From assembly GCA_017471085.1 (NCBI GenBank), contig JAFUWW010000080.1, positions 1-49,822 of the forward strand: DNA of 49,822 bases, in the 5' to 3' direction. The notes beneath the pieces were generated by a model. The model was not told the DNA's origin. It did no database searches and worked only from the letters and a program-made list of their open reading frames with translations. A program made the position numbers and the translations under genes. Shown here piece after piece: positions 15,850 to 23,931 of the stretch (position 1 is its first letter; each line of letters starts with the position of its first letter). This stretch comes from Bacteroidales bacterium (GTDB lineage Bacteria; Bacteroidota; Bacteroidia; Bacteroidales; UBA932).

Positions 15850-17445
15850 TTACTTTTTTGCGGCATGTCTGCGGAGCGTCTGGATGCATTCGCGGCGGCT
15901 GATGATCACCGAGACGCCGTGGTATTCCAGTTCTTCGCGGATTACCTGCTCCATTTCCGCATAGTTCTTGGGCAGCGGGACGATGGTGCGGATATGCTCC
16001 GGTTCCACGCCAAGACCTGCACAGATAGCCTCCAGGCGGCCTGTTCCGGCAGAATCCTGTCCGCCGGTCATGCCCGTGGTGAGGTTGTCCGAGATGCAGA
16101 CGGTGACATCCGACTTGCCGTTGATGCAGTCCAGCAGGCCGGTCATGCCGCTGTGGGTGAAGGTGGAGTCGCCGATGACCGCCACGGCAGGCCAGGTGCC
16201 GGCATAGGCCGACCCATGGGCCATGGTGATGGAAGCGCCCATCTCCACGCAGGTGTGGAGGGCATGGAAAGGAGGCATCCAGCCCAGCGTGTAACAGCCG
16301 ATGTCACCGAAGACACGGGCGCCGGGATAGTCCTTGACCACATTGTTGAGGGCGGTGAAGAAATCCCTGTGGCCGCAGCCCTGGCAGAGTGCGGGCGGAC
16401 GGGGAGCCACCACCTCGGAAGCGGGATATTCCGGAAGGGCAGGCAGTCCCAATGCGGCACGGACGGCATCCGGGGTGAGTTCCCCGTCGCGCGGGACGGT
16501 ATTGTCCAGACGGCCGTGGACGGTGATTCCCGAAGCGAAAACGCCGTTCAGACGCTCTTCTACCAGCGGCTGTCCCTCTTCCAGCACCAGCAAAGTCCCG
16601 GTCAGGGAAGTGAGTTGGCGGGCCAGGTCCCGGGGAAAAGGATACTGGGAGACCTTGAGCACCGGGTACGGACATCCGTCCGGGAAGTTCTCCATCAGAT
16701 AGTTATAGGCGATTCCGCAGGCGATGATGCCCATGGAATGGTCTTTTCCGTCGGTGAGGAAATTGAAACGGGACTGCGCGGCGTCTTCCTCGAAGAGGGC
16801 ATAGTCCTTGATCAGCTGGCGGTTCCTTACCCGGGCATTCACCGGAAGGGTAACCCACTGGCGGGGATTGGCGGGATATTTGAGTTCATTCTGCGCCTGG
16901 AACGGAAGCCGGCTCTCCACCACGGCGCGGGAATGGGCCATGCGGGTGGTCAGGCGCATGAGCACCGGAATACCGCGCTGCTCGGAATAATCGAAGGCGG
17001 CGCGGGCCATTTCGTAGGTTTCCTGCTGGCTGGACGGTTCGAAGACCGGCATCATGGCGAAGGCGCCATAGAAGCGGGAATCCTGTTCGTTCTGGGAGCT
17101 GTGCATGGACGGGTCGTCGCAGGCGGCAATCACCAGGCCGCCGTTCGCACCGGTCATGGCCGATCCCATGAAAGGATCCGCGCAGACGTTCATCCCGACA
17201 TGTTTCATGCAGACAAGGGCCCGTTTGCCGGCATAGGACATACCCAGGGCGCCTTCCATGGCGGTTTTCTCATTGCTGGACCAGTCGCGGTGGACCCGGC
17301 CTTCCGCCGCCAGCGGATGGGACTGGATGTACTCGGTAATTTCCGTTGAGGGAGTACCCGGGTATGCATAGACACCCGAAAGCCCGGCATGCAGGGCGCC
17401 CAGCGCCAGAGCTTCATCTCCCAAAAGAAGATTCTTTTCTGCCAT
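15850..17445 (-). CDS. iorA: Indolepyruvate:ferredoxin oxidoreductase alpha subunit
   Basis: The 531-residue protein contains an N-terminal 2-oxoacid oxidoreductase domain (LLLGDEALALGALHAG, YAYPGTPSTEITEY) and a C-terminal thiamin-diphosphate-binding domain. The latter has CQGCGHRDFF, GDIGCYTLG, and the TPP/Mg motif starting GDSTFTHSGM. It ends soon after SRRECIQTLRR, where archaeal IorA proteins continue into a ferredoxin-like domain with two cysteine clusters. That domain is absent here. The ATG at 17445 was chosen because it begins directly at the conserved region and is about 50 bases from a well-formed promoter (17497-17526). It heads the four-gene operon that also encodes IorB, an aminotransferase and a CoA-transferase. 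Confidence 0.92.
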   Translation of the reverse strand: MAEKNLLLGDEALALGALHAGLSGVYAYPGTPSTEITEYIQSHPLAAEGRVHRDWSSNEKTAMEGALGMSYAGKRALVCMKHVGMNVCADPFMGSAMTGANGGLVIAACDDPSMHSSQNEQDSRFYGAFAMMPVFEPSSQQETYEMARAAFDYSEQRGIPVLMRLTTRMAHSRAVVESRLPFQAQNELKYPANPRQWVTLPVNARVRNRQLIKDYALFEEDAAQSRFNFLTDGKDHSMGIIACGIAYNYLMENFPDGCPYPVLKVSQYPFPRDLARQLTSLTGTLLVLEEGQPLVEERLNGVFASGITVHGRLDNTVPRDGELTPDAVRAALGLPALPEYPASEVVAPRPPALCQGCGHRDFFTALNNVVKDYPGARVFGDIGCYTLGWMPPFHALHTCVEMGASITMAHGSAYAGTWPAVAVIGDSTFTHSGMTGLLDCINGKSDVTVCISDNLTTGMTGGQDSAGTGRLEAICAGLGVEPEHIRTIVPLPKNYAEMEQVIREELEYHGVSVIISRRECIQTLRRHAAKK

Positions 17446-17496
17446 ATCGTTTAGTGTTATTCTAAAATCGTTTAAAAACCCAACGAATTTCAAATA

Positions 17497-17526
17497 CAAA
17501 GTTATAACTTAAAAGCAATTTTCAAA
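17497..17526 (-). promoter_or_regulatory. Promoter of the iorAB operon
   Basis: On the minus strand TTTG (17526-17523), an 18-base spacer and TAACTTTG (17504-17497, perfect TAnnTTTG) form a complete Bacteroidetes promoter. The leader before the iorA ATG would be about 45-50 bases. Confidence 0.7.
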
Positions 17527-17580
17527 ATTATATTTAAAAAATTAAGCATTCTCCGTTCAATGATTGTCCGAAAGAATTGC

Positions 17581-17588
17581 TACATTTG
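17581..17588 (+). promoter_or_regulatory. -7 box immediately before the Omp85-type gene
   Basis: TACATTTG fits TAnnTTTG perfectly and ends only 4 bases before the ATG at 17593. A TTG at 17564-17566 is 14 bases upstream, shorter than usual. If used, the transcript would have almost no leader. Confidence 0.45.
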
Positions 17589-17592
17589 CAAT

Positions 17593-18867
17593 ATGAACCA
17601 AGGCAAACTGAAACGAACGCTGCTTTTGCTTTTGGCAGAGATCCTGTCCCTTACCGCCGGTGCGCAGGAAGAGACGCCCAAGACCGGCTGGGTATTCAAT
17701 CCCATGCCGGATGTCAGTTACAATTCCGACATCGGCATCAACCTGGGCGCATTTGCCAATATCTATTATTATGGCGACGGCACCGTCTACCCCAACTTCC
17801 ACCACCATATCGCGGTGGCGGCCGCTTGGGCCACCAAAGGTTCCTGGTATGCGCACGGCATGTTCGACTCAAAGACGCTCATCCCGGGCATCCGCACCAC
17901 CGCATCCCTCACCTGGAGGGATGTCAGCGCCAACAACTTCTACGGATTCAACGGAATCGCATCGCCCTTCGACCCGGACCTGGAACTGAATGCCGGAACA
18001 AGGACGGCCTATTATACCAATCACCGGCAGGTTCTCCGCGGGGCGGTCGTCCTCCAGCGCGAGGGAAAACGGCAGGTCAACTGGATGGGAGGCCTGGTCG
18101 TGAGAAGCATCCGCCTGCGGGACTTCGAACTGGAGAATTACGACTCCGGCAACAGCCTGTACCTGGTCTATCAGGACGCCGGGCTCATCCGCCCCGACGA
18201 AGCAGCCGGAGGCACGTCCCTGGAACTGAAGGGGGGCATCACCTACGATTCCCGGGATGTGGAACTCTTCCCTGTCAGGGGAATCTACGGGGAGTTCTAC
18301 CTCAACGGCGACATCGACCTGTCCCATGGTCGGTACCACTATGCCCAGCTGGTGGCGCACTTCCGCCATTACGTCCCCCTGTACAGGGACCGGATCATCT
18401 TCGCCTATCATGTTGGCATGCAGCACCAGCTGGCGGGAGCCATGCCTTTCTACAACCTGAGCGAACTGTCCACTCTCCTGTATCAGTACGAAGAATTTGA
18501 AGGACTGGGCAGCCGCTACACGGTCAGGGGGTTCAAGTACAACCGCATCACGGCGGCCGGCCTCGCCTGGGCCAACATCGAGCTCCGCGCCATGCCTTTC
18601 AGCTTCACTTTCCTGAAACAGCATGTCGACCTGGTACTGATGCCGTTCATGGACCTTGCCGCCATCACGCGGCCGTTCCGCCAGGACGAGCAGAAAGCCC
18701 TTGACGGCCTCTGGCAGGACCGGAAAGCGCCTGTCATGGTGAGTGTCGGCATCGGCGGAAAAATCCATGTCAACCACAACATGATCCTGGGCGTGGACCT
18801 GGGCAAGGGCCTGGATCCGCAGCTGAGCGCTTTCACCATCAGCATGGCCAGCACCTATATTTTCTGA
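17593..18867 (+). CDS. Omp85/BamA-type outer membrane beta-barrel without POTRA domains
   Basis: The 424-residue product has a signal peptide ending near LTAGAQ (residue 24) and then a run of amphipathic beta strands to a C-terminal aromatic Phe, as in outer membrane barrels. The Omp85 hallmark RGF is seen as YTVRGFKYN about two thirds along. The SRD motif common in this family (GGITYDSRDVELFP) is also present. There is no POTRA repeat region, so it resembles the surface-antigen/BamA-TamA barrel domain alone and cannot be BamA itself. The ATG at 17593 is preferred over one at 17560, because the latter would place the -7 box inside the coding region. Transport or assembly function is unknown. 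Confidence 0.8.
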   Translation: MNQGKLKRTLLLLLAEILSLTAGAQEETPKTGWVFNPMPDVSYNSDIGINLGAFANIYYYGDGTVYPNFHHHIAVAAAWATKGSWYAHGMFDSKTLIPGIRTTASLTWRDVSANNFYGFNGIASPFDPDLELNAGTRTAYYTNHRQVLRGAVVLQREGKRQVNWMGGLVVRSIRLRDFELENYDSGNSLYLVYQDAGLIRPDEAAGGTSLELKGGITYDSRDVELFPVRGIYGEFYLNGDIDLSHGRYHYAQLVAHFRHYVPLYRDRIIFAYHVGMQHQLAGAMPFYNLSELSTLLYQYEEFEGLGSRYTVRGFKYNRITAAGLAWANIELRAMPFSFTFLKQHVDLVLMPFMDLAAITRPFRQDEQKALDGLWQDRKAPVMVSVGIGGKIHVNHNMILGVDLGKGLDPQLSAFTISMASTYIF

Positions 18868-18881
18868 CAACCCGCGAAAAT

Positions 18882-18959
18882 ACATGGGTGTTTTATGACA
18901 GAAATATTCCACTTTTTGTCATTAATCATTCCATGTGTCCTATATTTTTTTTATATTTG
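18882..18959 (+). promoter_or_regulatory. Inverted repeats and -7 box upstream of the V-type ATPase operon
   Basis: TATATTTG (18952-18959) is a perfect -7 box 29 bases before the atpE ATG; no clear -33 element is seen. Just upstream are two nested inverted repeats: ACATGG (18882-18887) with CCATGT (18931-18936), and TGACA (18896-18900) with TGTCA (18917-18921). They may be a weak terminator of the preceding gene or an operator. Confidence 0.5.
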
Positions 18960-18988
18960 CGAATAACAATAACCAATTCTAGACAGAT

Positions 18989-19591
18989 ATGGACAAACTC
19001 CAGGAACTCACCGAAAAGCTCTACAACCAGGGACTTTCAAAAGGAAAGGAAGAAGGCGAGGCCATTCTCGAAAAAGCCAAGGCCGATGCTGCCGCCATGC
19101 TGAAGAAAGCGGAGGAAGATGCAGCAGCCATCATGGAAAAAGCCCGCAAGGATGCAGAAGACTATCGGATCAAAGTGGAGGGAGACGTCAAGATGGCCGC
19201 CACGCAGGCGCTTCAGTCCACCCGTGCCGGTATCGAAAACCTCATCATCGCCAAGGCGGTGGACAAACCCGTAGCTGAGGCTCTCTCTTCAGAAGAATAT
19301 GTAAAGGGCATCATCACCGCAGTCGCCCAGCGGTTCTCTTCCCAGGAAAGCCAGGATATCGCTCTGGTCCTCCCCGAAAACCTCAGGAAGGGGCTGGAAC
19401 CTTTCATCCAGGGAGAACTTGCCAAAACACTCGGAAAGGGCGTAGAAGCCACTTTCTCCAAGAAAATGGCCGGCGGCTTCAAAATCGGCCCCAAGGACGG
19501 AAGCTATTTCATCAGCCTCACGGACGAGAGCTTCAAGGAACTCGTAGGCGAATATCTCCGCCCCGCCACCAAGAAGATCCTGTTCGGCTAG
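18989..19591 (+). CDS. atpE: V/A-type ATPase subunit E (peripheral stalk)
   Basis: The 200-residue protein starts with a long charged helix (about residues 1-75) rich in Ala, Glu and Lys, with heptad-like repeats such as AILEKAKADAAAMLKKAEED. It ends in a globular C-terminal domain. This is the structure of V/A-type subunit E, which forms the peripheral stalk and holds the A3B3 head still during rotation. In most V/A-ATPases it pairs with subunit G/H, but no separate gene for that is seen. It is the first gene of the operon and is followed after 4 bases by the DUF2764 gene. Confidence 0.85.
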   Translation: MDKLQELTEKLYNQGLSKGKEEGEAILEKAKADAAAMLKKAEEDAAAIMEKARKDAEDYRIKVEGDVKMAATQALQSTRAGIENLIIAKAVDKPVAEALSSEEYVKGIITAVAQRFSSQESQDIALVLPENLRKGLEPFIQGELAKTLGKGVEATFSKKMAGGFKIGPKDGSYFISLTDESFKELVGEYLRPATKKILFG

Positions 19592-19595
19592 GTGT

Positions 19596-20240
19596 ATGAG
19601 CAATTACGAGTATATCATATCCAGCCTCCCCTTCCTCACGTCGGATTACAGATACGGCGAGGGGATCAAGTTCAGGGATGTCATGGCCGAAATCCGCAGG
19701 GACCTGTCGGAAAAGGACGATGAGGCCCTGGCCTTCCTGCTGGACGGATTCAATCCCGAAAAGCTGGATGCAGATTTCTATGAGAAAGCCCTCCGCCGTC
19801 CGGAACCCTTCCTCCGGGAGTATTTCCGATTCGACCTCAACCTCCGCAACGCCAAGGTCCGCTACCTTAACAAGCAGCTGGGCCGCGAGGCGGAGCAGGA
19901 CGTGCTCACCGGCAAAGGCACGGAAGATGACGAAGGCCTGGACATCGACCTCTACCGTTTCCGCGGAGGCGAATTCGAAGAAGCCCTCAAGGTGGAGTCC
20001 GTCCTCAACACGGCGGACCTGCTGAGCCGGGAAAGAGGCCTGGACGATGTCACCTGGGAAAAAGTGGACGCCCTCACGCTGTTCCACTACTTCGACCTGA
20101 CCGCCGTCCTGGGCTACGTGGCCAAACTGCACATTGTAGACCGCTGGCTGGCGCTGGACGAGGAAACTGGAAGGGAACTCTTCCGCAAACTGGTGGCAGA
20201 GGTGCGCGGCACATTCAAAGGCGTTAATTACACTGAATAA
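19596..20240 (+). CDS. DUF2764 protein of the V-type ATPase operon
   Basis: The 214-residue protein matches the DUF2764 family, recognised by its start SNYEYIISSLPFL and by its invariable place between atpE and atpA in Bacteroidetes and Chlamydiae. It looks soluble and helix-rich, with many charged residues and no membrane segment or signal peptide. A subunit C (the d-type adaptor between rotor and c-ring) is missing from this operon, and DUF2764 is the natural candidate to replace it; this is an inference. Spacing is 4 bases to atpE and 14 to atpA, so it is part of the same transcript. Confidence 0.8.
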   Translation: MSNYEYIISSLPFLTSDYRYGEGIKFRDVMAEIRRDLSEKDDEALAFLLDGFNPEKLDADFYEKALRRPEPFLREYFRFDLNLRNAKVRYLNKQLGREAEQDVLTGKGTEDDEGLDIDLYRFRGGEFEEALKVESVLNTADLLSRERGLDDVTWEKVDALTLFHYFDLTAVLGYVAKLHIVDRWLALDEETGRELFRKLVAEVRGTFKGVNYTE

Positions 20241-20254
20241 TAAATCTTCCCTAT

Positions 20255-21997
20255 ATGAAAACCAAAGGTATTGTTACCGGTATCGTTTCCAACCTCGTCA
20301 TTGTGGAAGTGGACGGGCCGGTTTCCGAGAATGAAATCTGCTTCATAGACCTTGACGGGGTGAAAATGATGGCAGAAGTCATCAAGGTAAACGGAAAGAA
20401 TGCATCCGTCCAGGTGTTCGAGAGCACCCGCGGCCTCAAGGGCGGCAACTCCGTAGAGTTCGAAGGCCGCATGCTGGAAGCGACCCTGGGCCCCGGCCTT
20501 CTCTCCAGCGTATACGATGGTCTGCAGAACGACCTCACCACCATGGAAGACGTCTTCCTCAAACGAGGCGAATATACCGACCCGCTCAACCGCGAGAAGA
20601 AATGGGATTTCACCCCGCTGGCCAAGCCCGGCGACACGGTCATCGCAGCCGACTGGCTGGGAGAAGTGAAAGAAGGCTGGCTGCCCCACAAGATCATGGT
20701 TCCCTTCTCTTTCAAGGGTTCCTATACGGTCAAGTCCGTAAAAGAGGCCGGTTCCTATCCTGTAGACACGGTCATCGCAGTCCTCACGGACGATTCCGGC
20801 GCGGAGGTTCCCGTGACCATGGTCCAGAAGTGGCCCGTGAAAATGGCCGTCAAGGGCTACCGCGAGAAACCCCGTCCGGACCGCATCATGGAGACGGGCG
20901 TCCGCGTAATCGACACTATGAACCCCATTGCAGAAGGCGGCACCGGCTTCATTCCCGGGCCCTTCGGCTGCGGAAAAACCGTGCTCCAGCATGCCATCGC
21001 CAAGCAGGGCGACGCCGACGTCATCGTGATGGCCGCCTGCGGTGAACGTGCCAACGAGGTGGTGGAGATCTTCACCGAATTCCCGGAGCTGATAGACCCG
21101 CACACAGGACGCCACCTGATGGAGCGTACCACAATTATCTGCAACACCTCCAACATGCCCGTGGCCGCCCGTGAGGCCTCCGTCTACACGGCCATGACCA
21201 TCTGCGAGTACTACAGGGCCATGGGCCTCAAGTGCCTCCTCCTGGCCGATTCCACCTCCCGCTGGGCCCAGGCGCTCCGCGAGATGAGCAACCGTATGGA
21301 GGAACTCCCCGGCGCAGACGCCTTCCCGGTAGACCTTTCGGCCATCATCTCCAATTTCTACTCCCGCGCGGGCATGGTCATCCTGAACAACGGGGAGCGC
21401 GGCGCCGTCACCTTCATCGGTACAGTGTCCCCTGCCGGCGGCAACCTCAAGGAACCCGTAACGGAATCCACCAAGAAGGCCGCCCGCTGCTTCTATGCCC
21501 TGGAACAGGGCAGAGCAGACCAGAAACGCTATCCGGCCGTAGGTCCGCTGGAGTCCTACTCCAAATATCTGGACTATCCGGAAATCGTGTCCTACCTGGA
21601 CAAATCCGTAGAACCCGGCTGGGTGGAGAAAGTGCTCACGGCCAAGAACCTCATCCGCCGCGGAAAGGAAGCCTCCGAACAGATCAACATCCTGGGCGAC
21701 GACGGCGTTCCCATGAGCTATCACGTGAATTTCTGGAAGTCGGAGCTGGTAGACTTCATCATCCTCCAGCAGGACGGCTTCGACCCGGTCGATTCCCTCT
21801 GCCCCATGGACCGGCAGCGCTTCATGCTGGACCTGGTGCTCAGGATCTGCGAAAAAGACTACGAATTCGACGATTTCGAGAAGTGCCGTGATTTCTTCAA
21901 GAATCTCATCAACGAACTCCGCCAGATGAATTACTCGGTCTACGAAAGCGAGCAGTTCTGGGCATATAATGAATCCGTGAACAAACTCATCGCATAA
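20255..21997 (+). CDS. atpA: V/A-type ATPase catalytic subunit A
   Basis: The 580-residue catalytic subunit shows a P-loop GPFGCGKT at residues 235-242. It also has the long non-homologous insert before the nucleotide domain that separates A subunits from B subunits and from F-type beta. Other conserved parts are MAACGERANEVVEIF, SNMPVAAREASVYT and LLADSTSRWAQALREMSNRMEE. It hydrolyses or makes ATP in the soluble head. atpB follows after 2 bases. Length and motifs are normal for the family. Confidence 0.96.
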   Translation: MKTKGIVTGIVSNLVIVEVDGPVSENEICFIDLDGVKMMAEVIKVNGKNASVQVFESTRGLKGGNSVEFEGRMLEATLGPGLLSSVYDGLQNDLTTMEDVFLKRGEYTDPLNREKKWDFTPLAKPGDTVIAADWLGEVKEGWLPHKIMVPFSFKGSYTVKSVKEAGSYPVDTVIAVLTDDSGAEVPVTMVQKWPVKMAVKGYREKPRPDRIMETGVRVIDTMNPIAEGGTGFIPGPFGCGKTVLQHAIAKQGDADVIVMAACGERANEVVEIFTEFPELIDPHTGRHLMERTTIICNTSNMPVAAREASVYTAMTICEYYRAMGLKCLLLADSTSRWAQALREMSNRMEELPGADAFPVDLSAIISNFYSRAGMVILNNGERGAVTFIGTVSPAGGNLKEPVTESTKKAARCFYALEQGRADQKRYPAVGPLESYSKYLDYPEIVSYLDKSVEPGWVEKVLTAKNLIRRGKEASEQINILGDDGVPMSYHVNFWKSELVDFIILQQDGFDPVDSLCPMDRQRFMLDLVLRICEKDYEFDDFEKCRDFFKNLINELRQMNYSVYESEQFWAYNESVNKLIA

Positions 21998-21999
21998 CT

Positions 22000-23319
22000 A
22001 TGGCAAACAAAGCATATCAAAGAATCTATACCAAGTTGGAGGGCATCACAAAAGCCACCGTATCCCTCCGTGCCAAAGGCGTTTCCAACGATGAGCTCGC
22101 CGTGGTGGGCGGAAAACTGGCCCAGGTGGTCCGCACCAAAGGTGACCTGGTCACCCTCCAGATTTTCTCCGGCACCGAAGGCATCCCCACCAACGCGGAA
22201 GTCACTTTCCTGGGAGAGCCCCCTACCCTCAAGGTATCGGACCAGCTCGCCGGCCGTTTCTTCGATGCTTACGGCCATCCCATCGACGGCGGTCCCGAAA
22301 TCGACGGTGAAGAGCGCCAGATCGGCGGCCCTTCCGTGAACCCGTACAAACGCCGCCAGCCTTCCCAGCTGATTCCGACCGGCATCGCCGGCATCGACCT
22401 CAACAACACCCTGGTTTCCGGCCAGAAGATTCCTTTCTTCGCCGATCCGGACCAGCCCTACAACCAGGTGATGGCGGATGTTGCCCTCCGGGCCGATGTG
22501 GACAAGATCATCCTCGGCGGCATGGGCCTTTCCAACGACGACTACCTGTTCTTCCGCAACAGTTTCGAGAGCGCTGGCGCCCTGGACAAGATCATCTGCT
22601 TCATCAACACCACCGAAAATCCTCCGGTGGAGCGTCTGCTGGTGCCGGACATGGCCCTTACCGCAGCCGAATACTTCGCCGTTGAAAAGAACGAGAAAGT
22701 GCTGGTGCTGCTTACGGACATGACCCTGTACGCCGACGCCCTCTCCATCGTGAGCAACCGTATGGACCAGATCCCTTCCAAGGACTCCATGCCGGGCTCC
22801 CTCTACAGCGACCTGGCCAAGATCTACGAGAAAGCGGTGCAGCTCCCTACGGAAGGCTCCATCACCATCATCGCCGTGACCACCCTGAACGACGGAGACA
22901 TCACCCACGCCATCCCGGACAACACCGGTTACATCACCGAAGGCCAGCTCTTCCTGCGGGCGGACACCGATACGGGCAAGGTCATCATCGACCCGTTCCG
23001 TTCCCTGTCCCGACTCAAACAGCTGGTGCAGAACAAGAAAACGCGCGAGGACCACTCCCAGGTAATGAACGCCTCCGTCCGGCTGTATGCCGACGCCCAG
23101 AACGCCAAGACCAAACTGGAGAACGGCTTCGACCTGTCCGACTACGACCACCGTTGCCTGGACTATGCAAAGGACTACGCCCGCGAGCTGCTGGCCATCG
23201 ACGTAAACATTACCATCAATGAAATGCTGGATACCGCGTGGAAACTCTTCGGGAAGTATTTCTCACCGGCGGAAACCGGTATCAAGCAGGCCCTCATCGA
23301 TAAATACTGGAAAGCTTAG
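22000..23319 (+). CDS. atpB: V/A-type ATPase non-catalytic subunit B
   Basis: The 439-residue regulatory subunit alternates with subunit A in the head. It lacks a complete P-loop, as expected, and contains the typical SGQKIPFFADPDQPYN region, VLLTDMTLYADALSIVSNRMDQIP and PGSLYSDLAKIYEKA. It lies 2 bases after atpA and 3 bases before atpD. Confidence 0.95.
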   Translation: MANKAYQRIYTKLEGITKATVSLRAKGVSNDELAVVGGKLAQVVRTKGDLVTLQIFSGTEGIPTNAEVTFLGEPPTLKVSDQLAGRFFDAYGHPIDGGPEIDGEERQIGGPSVNPYKRRQPSQLIPTGIAGIDLNNTLVSGQKIPFFADPDQPYNQVMADVALRADVDKIILGGMGLSNDDYLFFRNSFESAGALDKIICFINTTENPPVERLLVPDMALTAAEYFAVEKNEKVLVLLTDMTLYADALSIVSNRMDQIPSKDSMPGSLYSDLAKIYEKAVQLPTEGSITIIAVTTLNDGDITHAIPDNTGYITEGQLFLRADTDTGKVIIDPFRSLSRLKQLVQNKKTREDHSQVMNASVRLYADAQNAKTKLENGFDLSDYDHRCLDYAKDYARELLAIDVNITINEMLDTAWKLFGKYFSPAETGIKQALIDKYWKA

Positions 23320-23322
23320 GAC

Positions 23323-23931
23323 ATGGCTATAAAATTCCAATACAATAAAACATCCCTGACGGAACTTGGCAAGCAGCTCAAGGTACGGCAGAGAGCGCTT
23401 CCCACGCTGCAGAACAAGGAAAGCGCCCTGCGCCTGGAGGTCCGCAAGGCCAAGGCGGACAGCGACAGTCTTATTGCCCAGTTGGAAGAAGCCCTTCAGA
23501 GATACGATTATCTTGCCGCCCTGTGGAACGAGTTCGACCCCGGCCTCATCGAGATTACGGACGTAGACCTCTTCACCAAGAAGGTGGCCGGCGTCAAGAC
23601 GCCCGCCCTCGGAGAAATCCACTATCAGATCCAGCCGTTCAACGCCTTCGTGAAGCCCGCCTGGTACGCCGACGGTGTCTCCATCCTCAAGGAACTGTCC
23701 CGACTGGGCATCGAATCCGAGGTGTACCGCGAAAAAGCGCGCATCCTGGACTACCAGAGAAAGAAGACCACCCAGAAGGTGAATCTTTACGAAAAAGTGC
23801 AGATTCCGGGATATCAGGAAGCCATCCGCAAGATCAAGCGTTACATGGAAGACGAGGAGAACCTCTCCAAGGCTTCGTCCAAGATTGTCAAGAACCGTCA
23901 CGCAGAGGAAGAGGAGGCCTCAGAGCTATGA
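23323..23931 (+). CDS. atpD: V/A-type ATPase subunit D (central rotor shaft)
   Basis: The 202-residue subunit consists mainly of two long helices (about residues 5-70 and 125-195) that form the antiparallel coiled-coil shaft inside the A3B3 head. The N-terminal KFQYNKTSLTELGKQLKVRQRALPTL and the C-terminal RRKKTTQKVNLYEKVQIP-like segment are typical. Its stop overlaps the atpI start by four bases (ATGA at 23928-23931). Confidence 0.92.
   Translation: MAIKFQYNKTSLTELGKQLKVRQRALPTLQNKESALRLEVRKAKADSDSLIAQLEEALQRYDYLAALWNEFDPGLIEITDVDLFTKKVAGVKTPALGEIHYQIQPFNAFVKPAWYADGVSILKELSRLGIESEVYREKARILDYQRKKTTQKVNLYEKVQIPGYQEAIRKIKRYMEDEENLSKASSKIVKNRHAEEEEASEL

Noticed and set aside
15256..17349. Plus-strand open frame of 697 codons opposite iorA/iorB
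   Set aside because: Mirror of real minus-strand genes in GC-rich DNA; the composition is His/Gly/Arg rich with no domain, and iorA/iorB on the other strand are certain.
23523..23927. Upstream extension of atpI inside atpD
   Set aside because: It is an out-of-frame reading of atpD; the subunit I N-terminus begins at the ATG at 23928.
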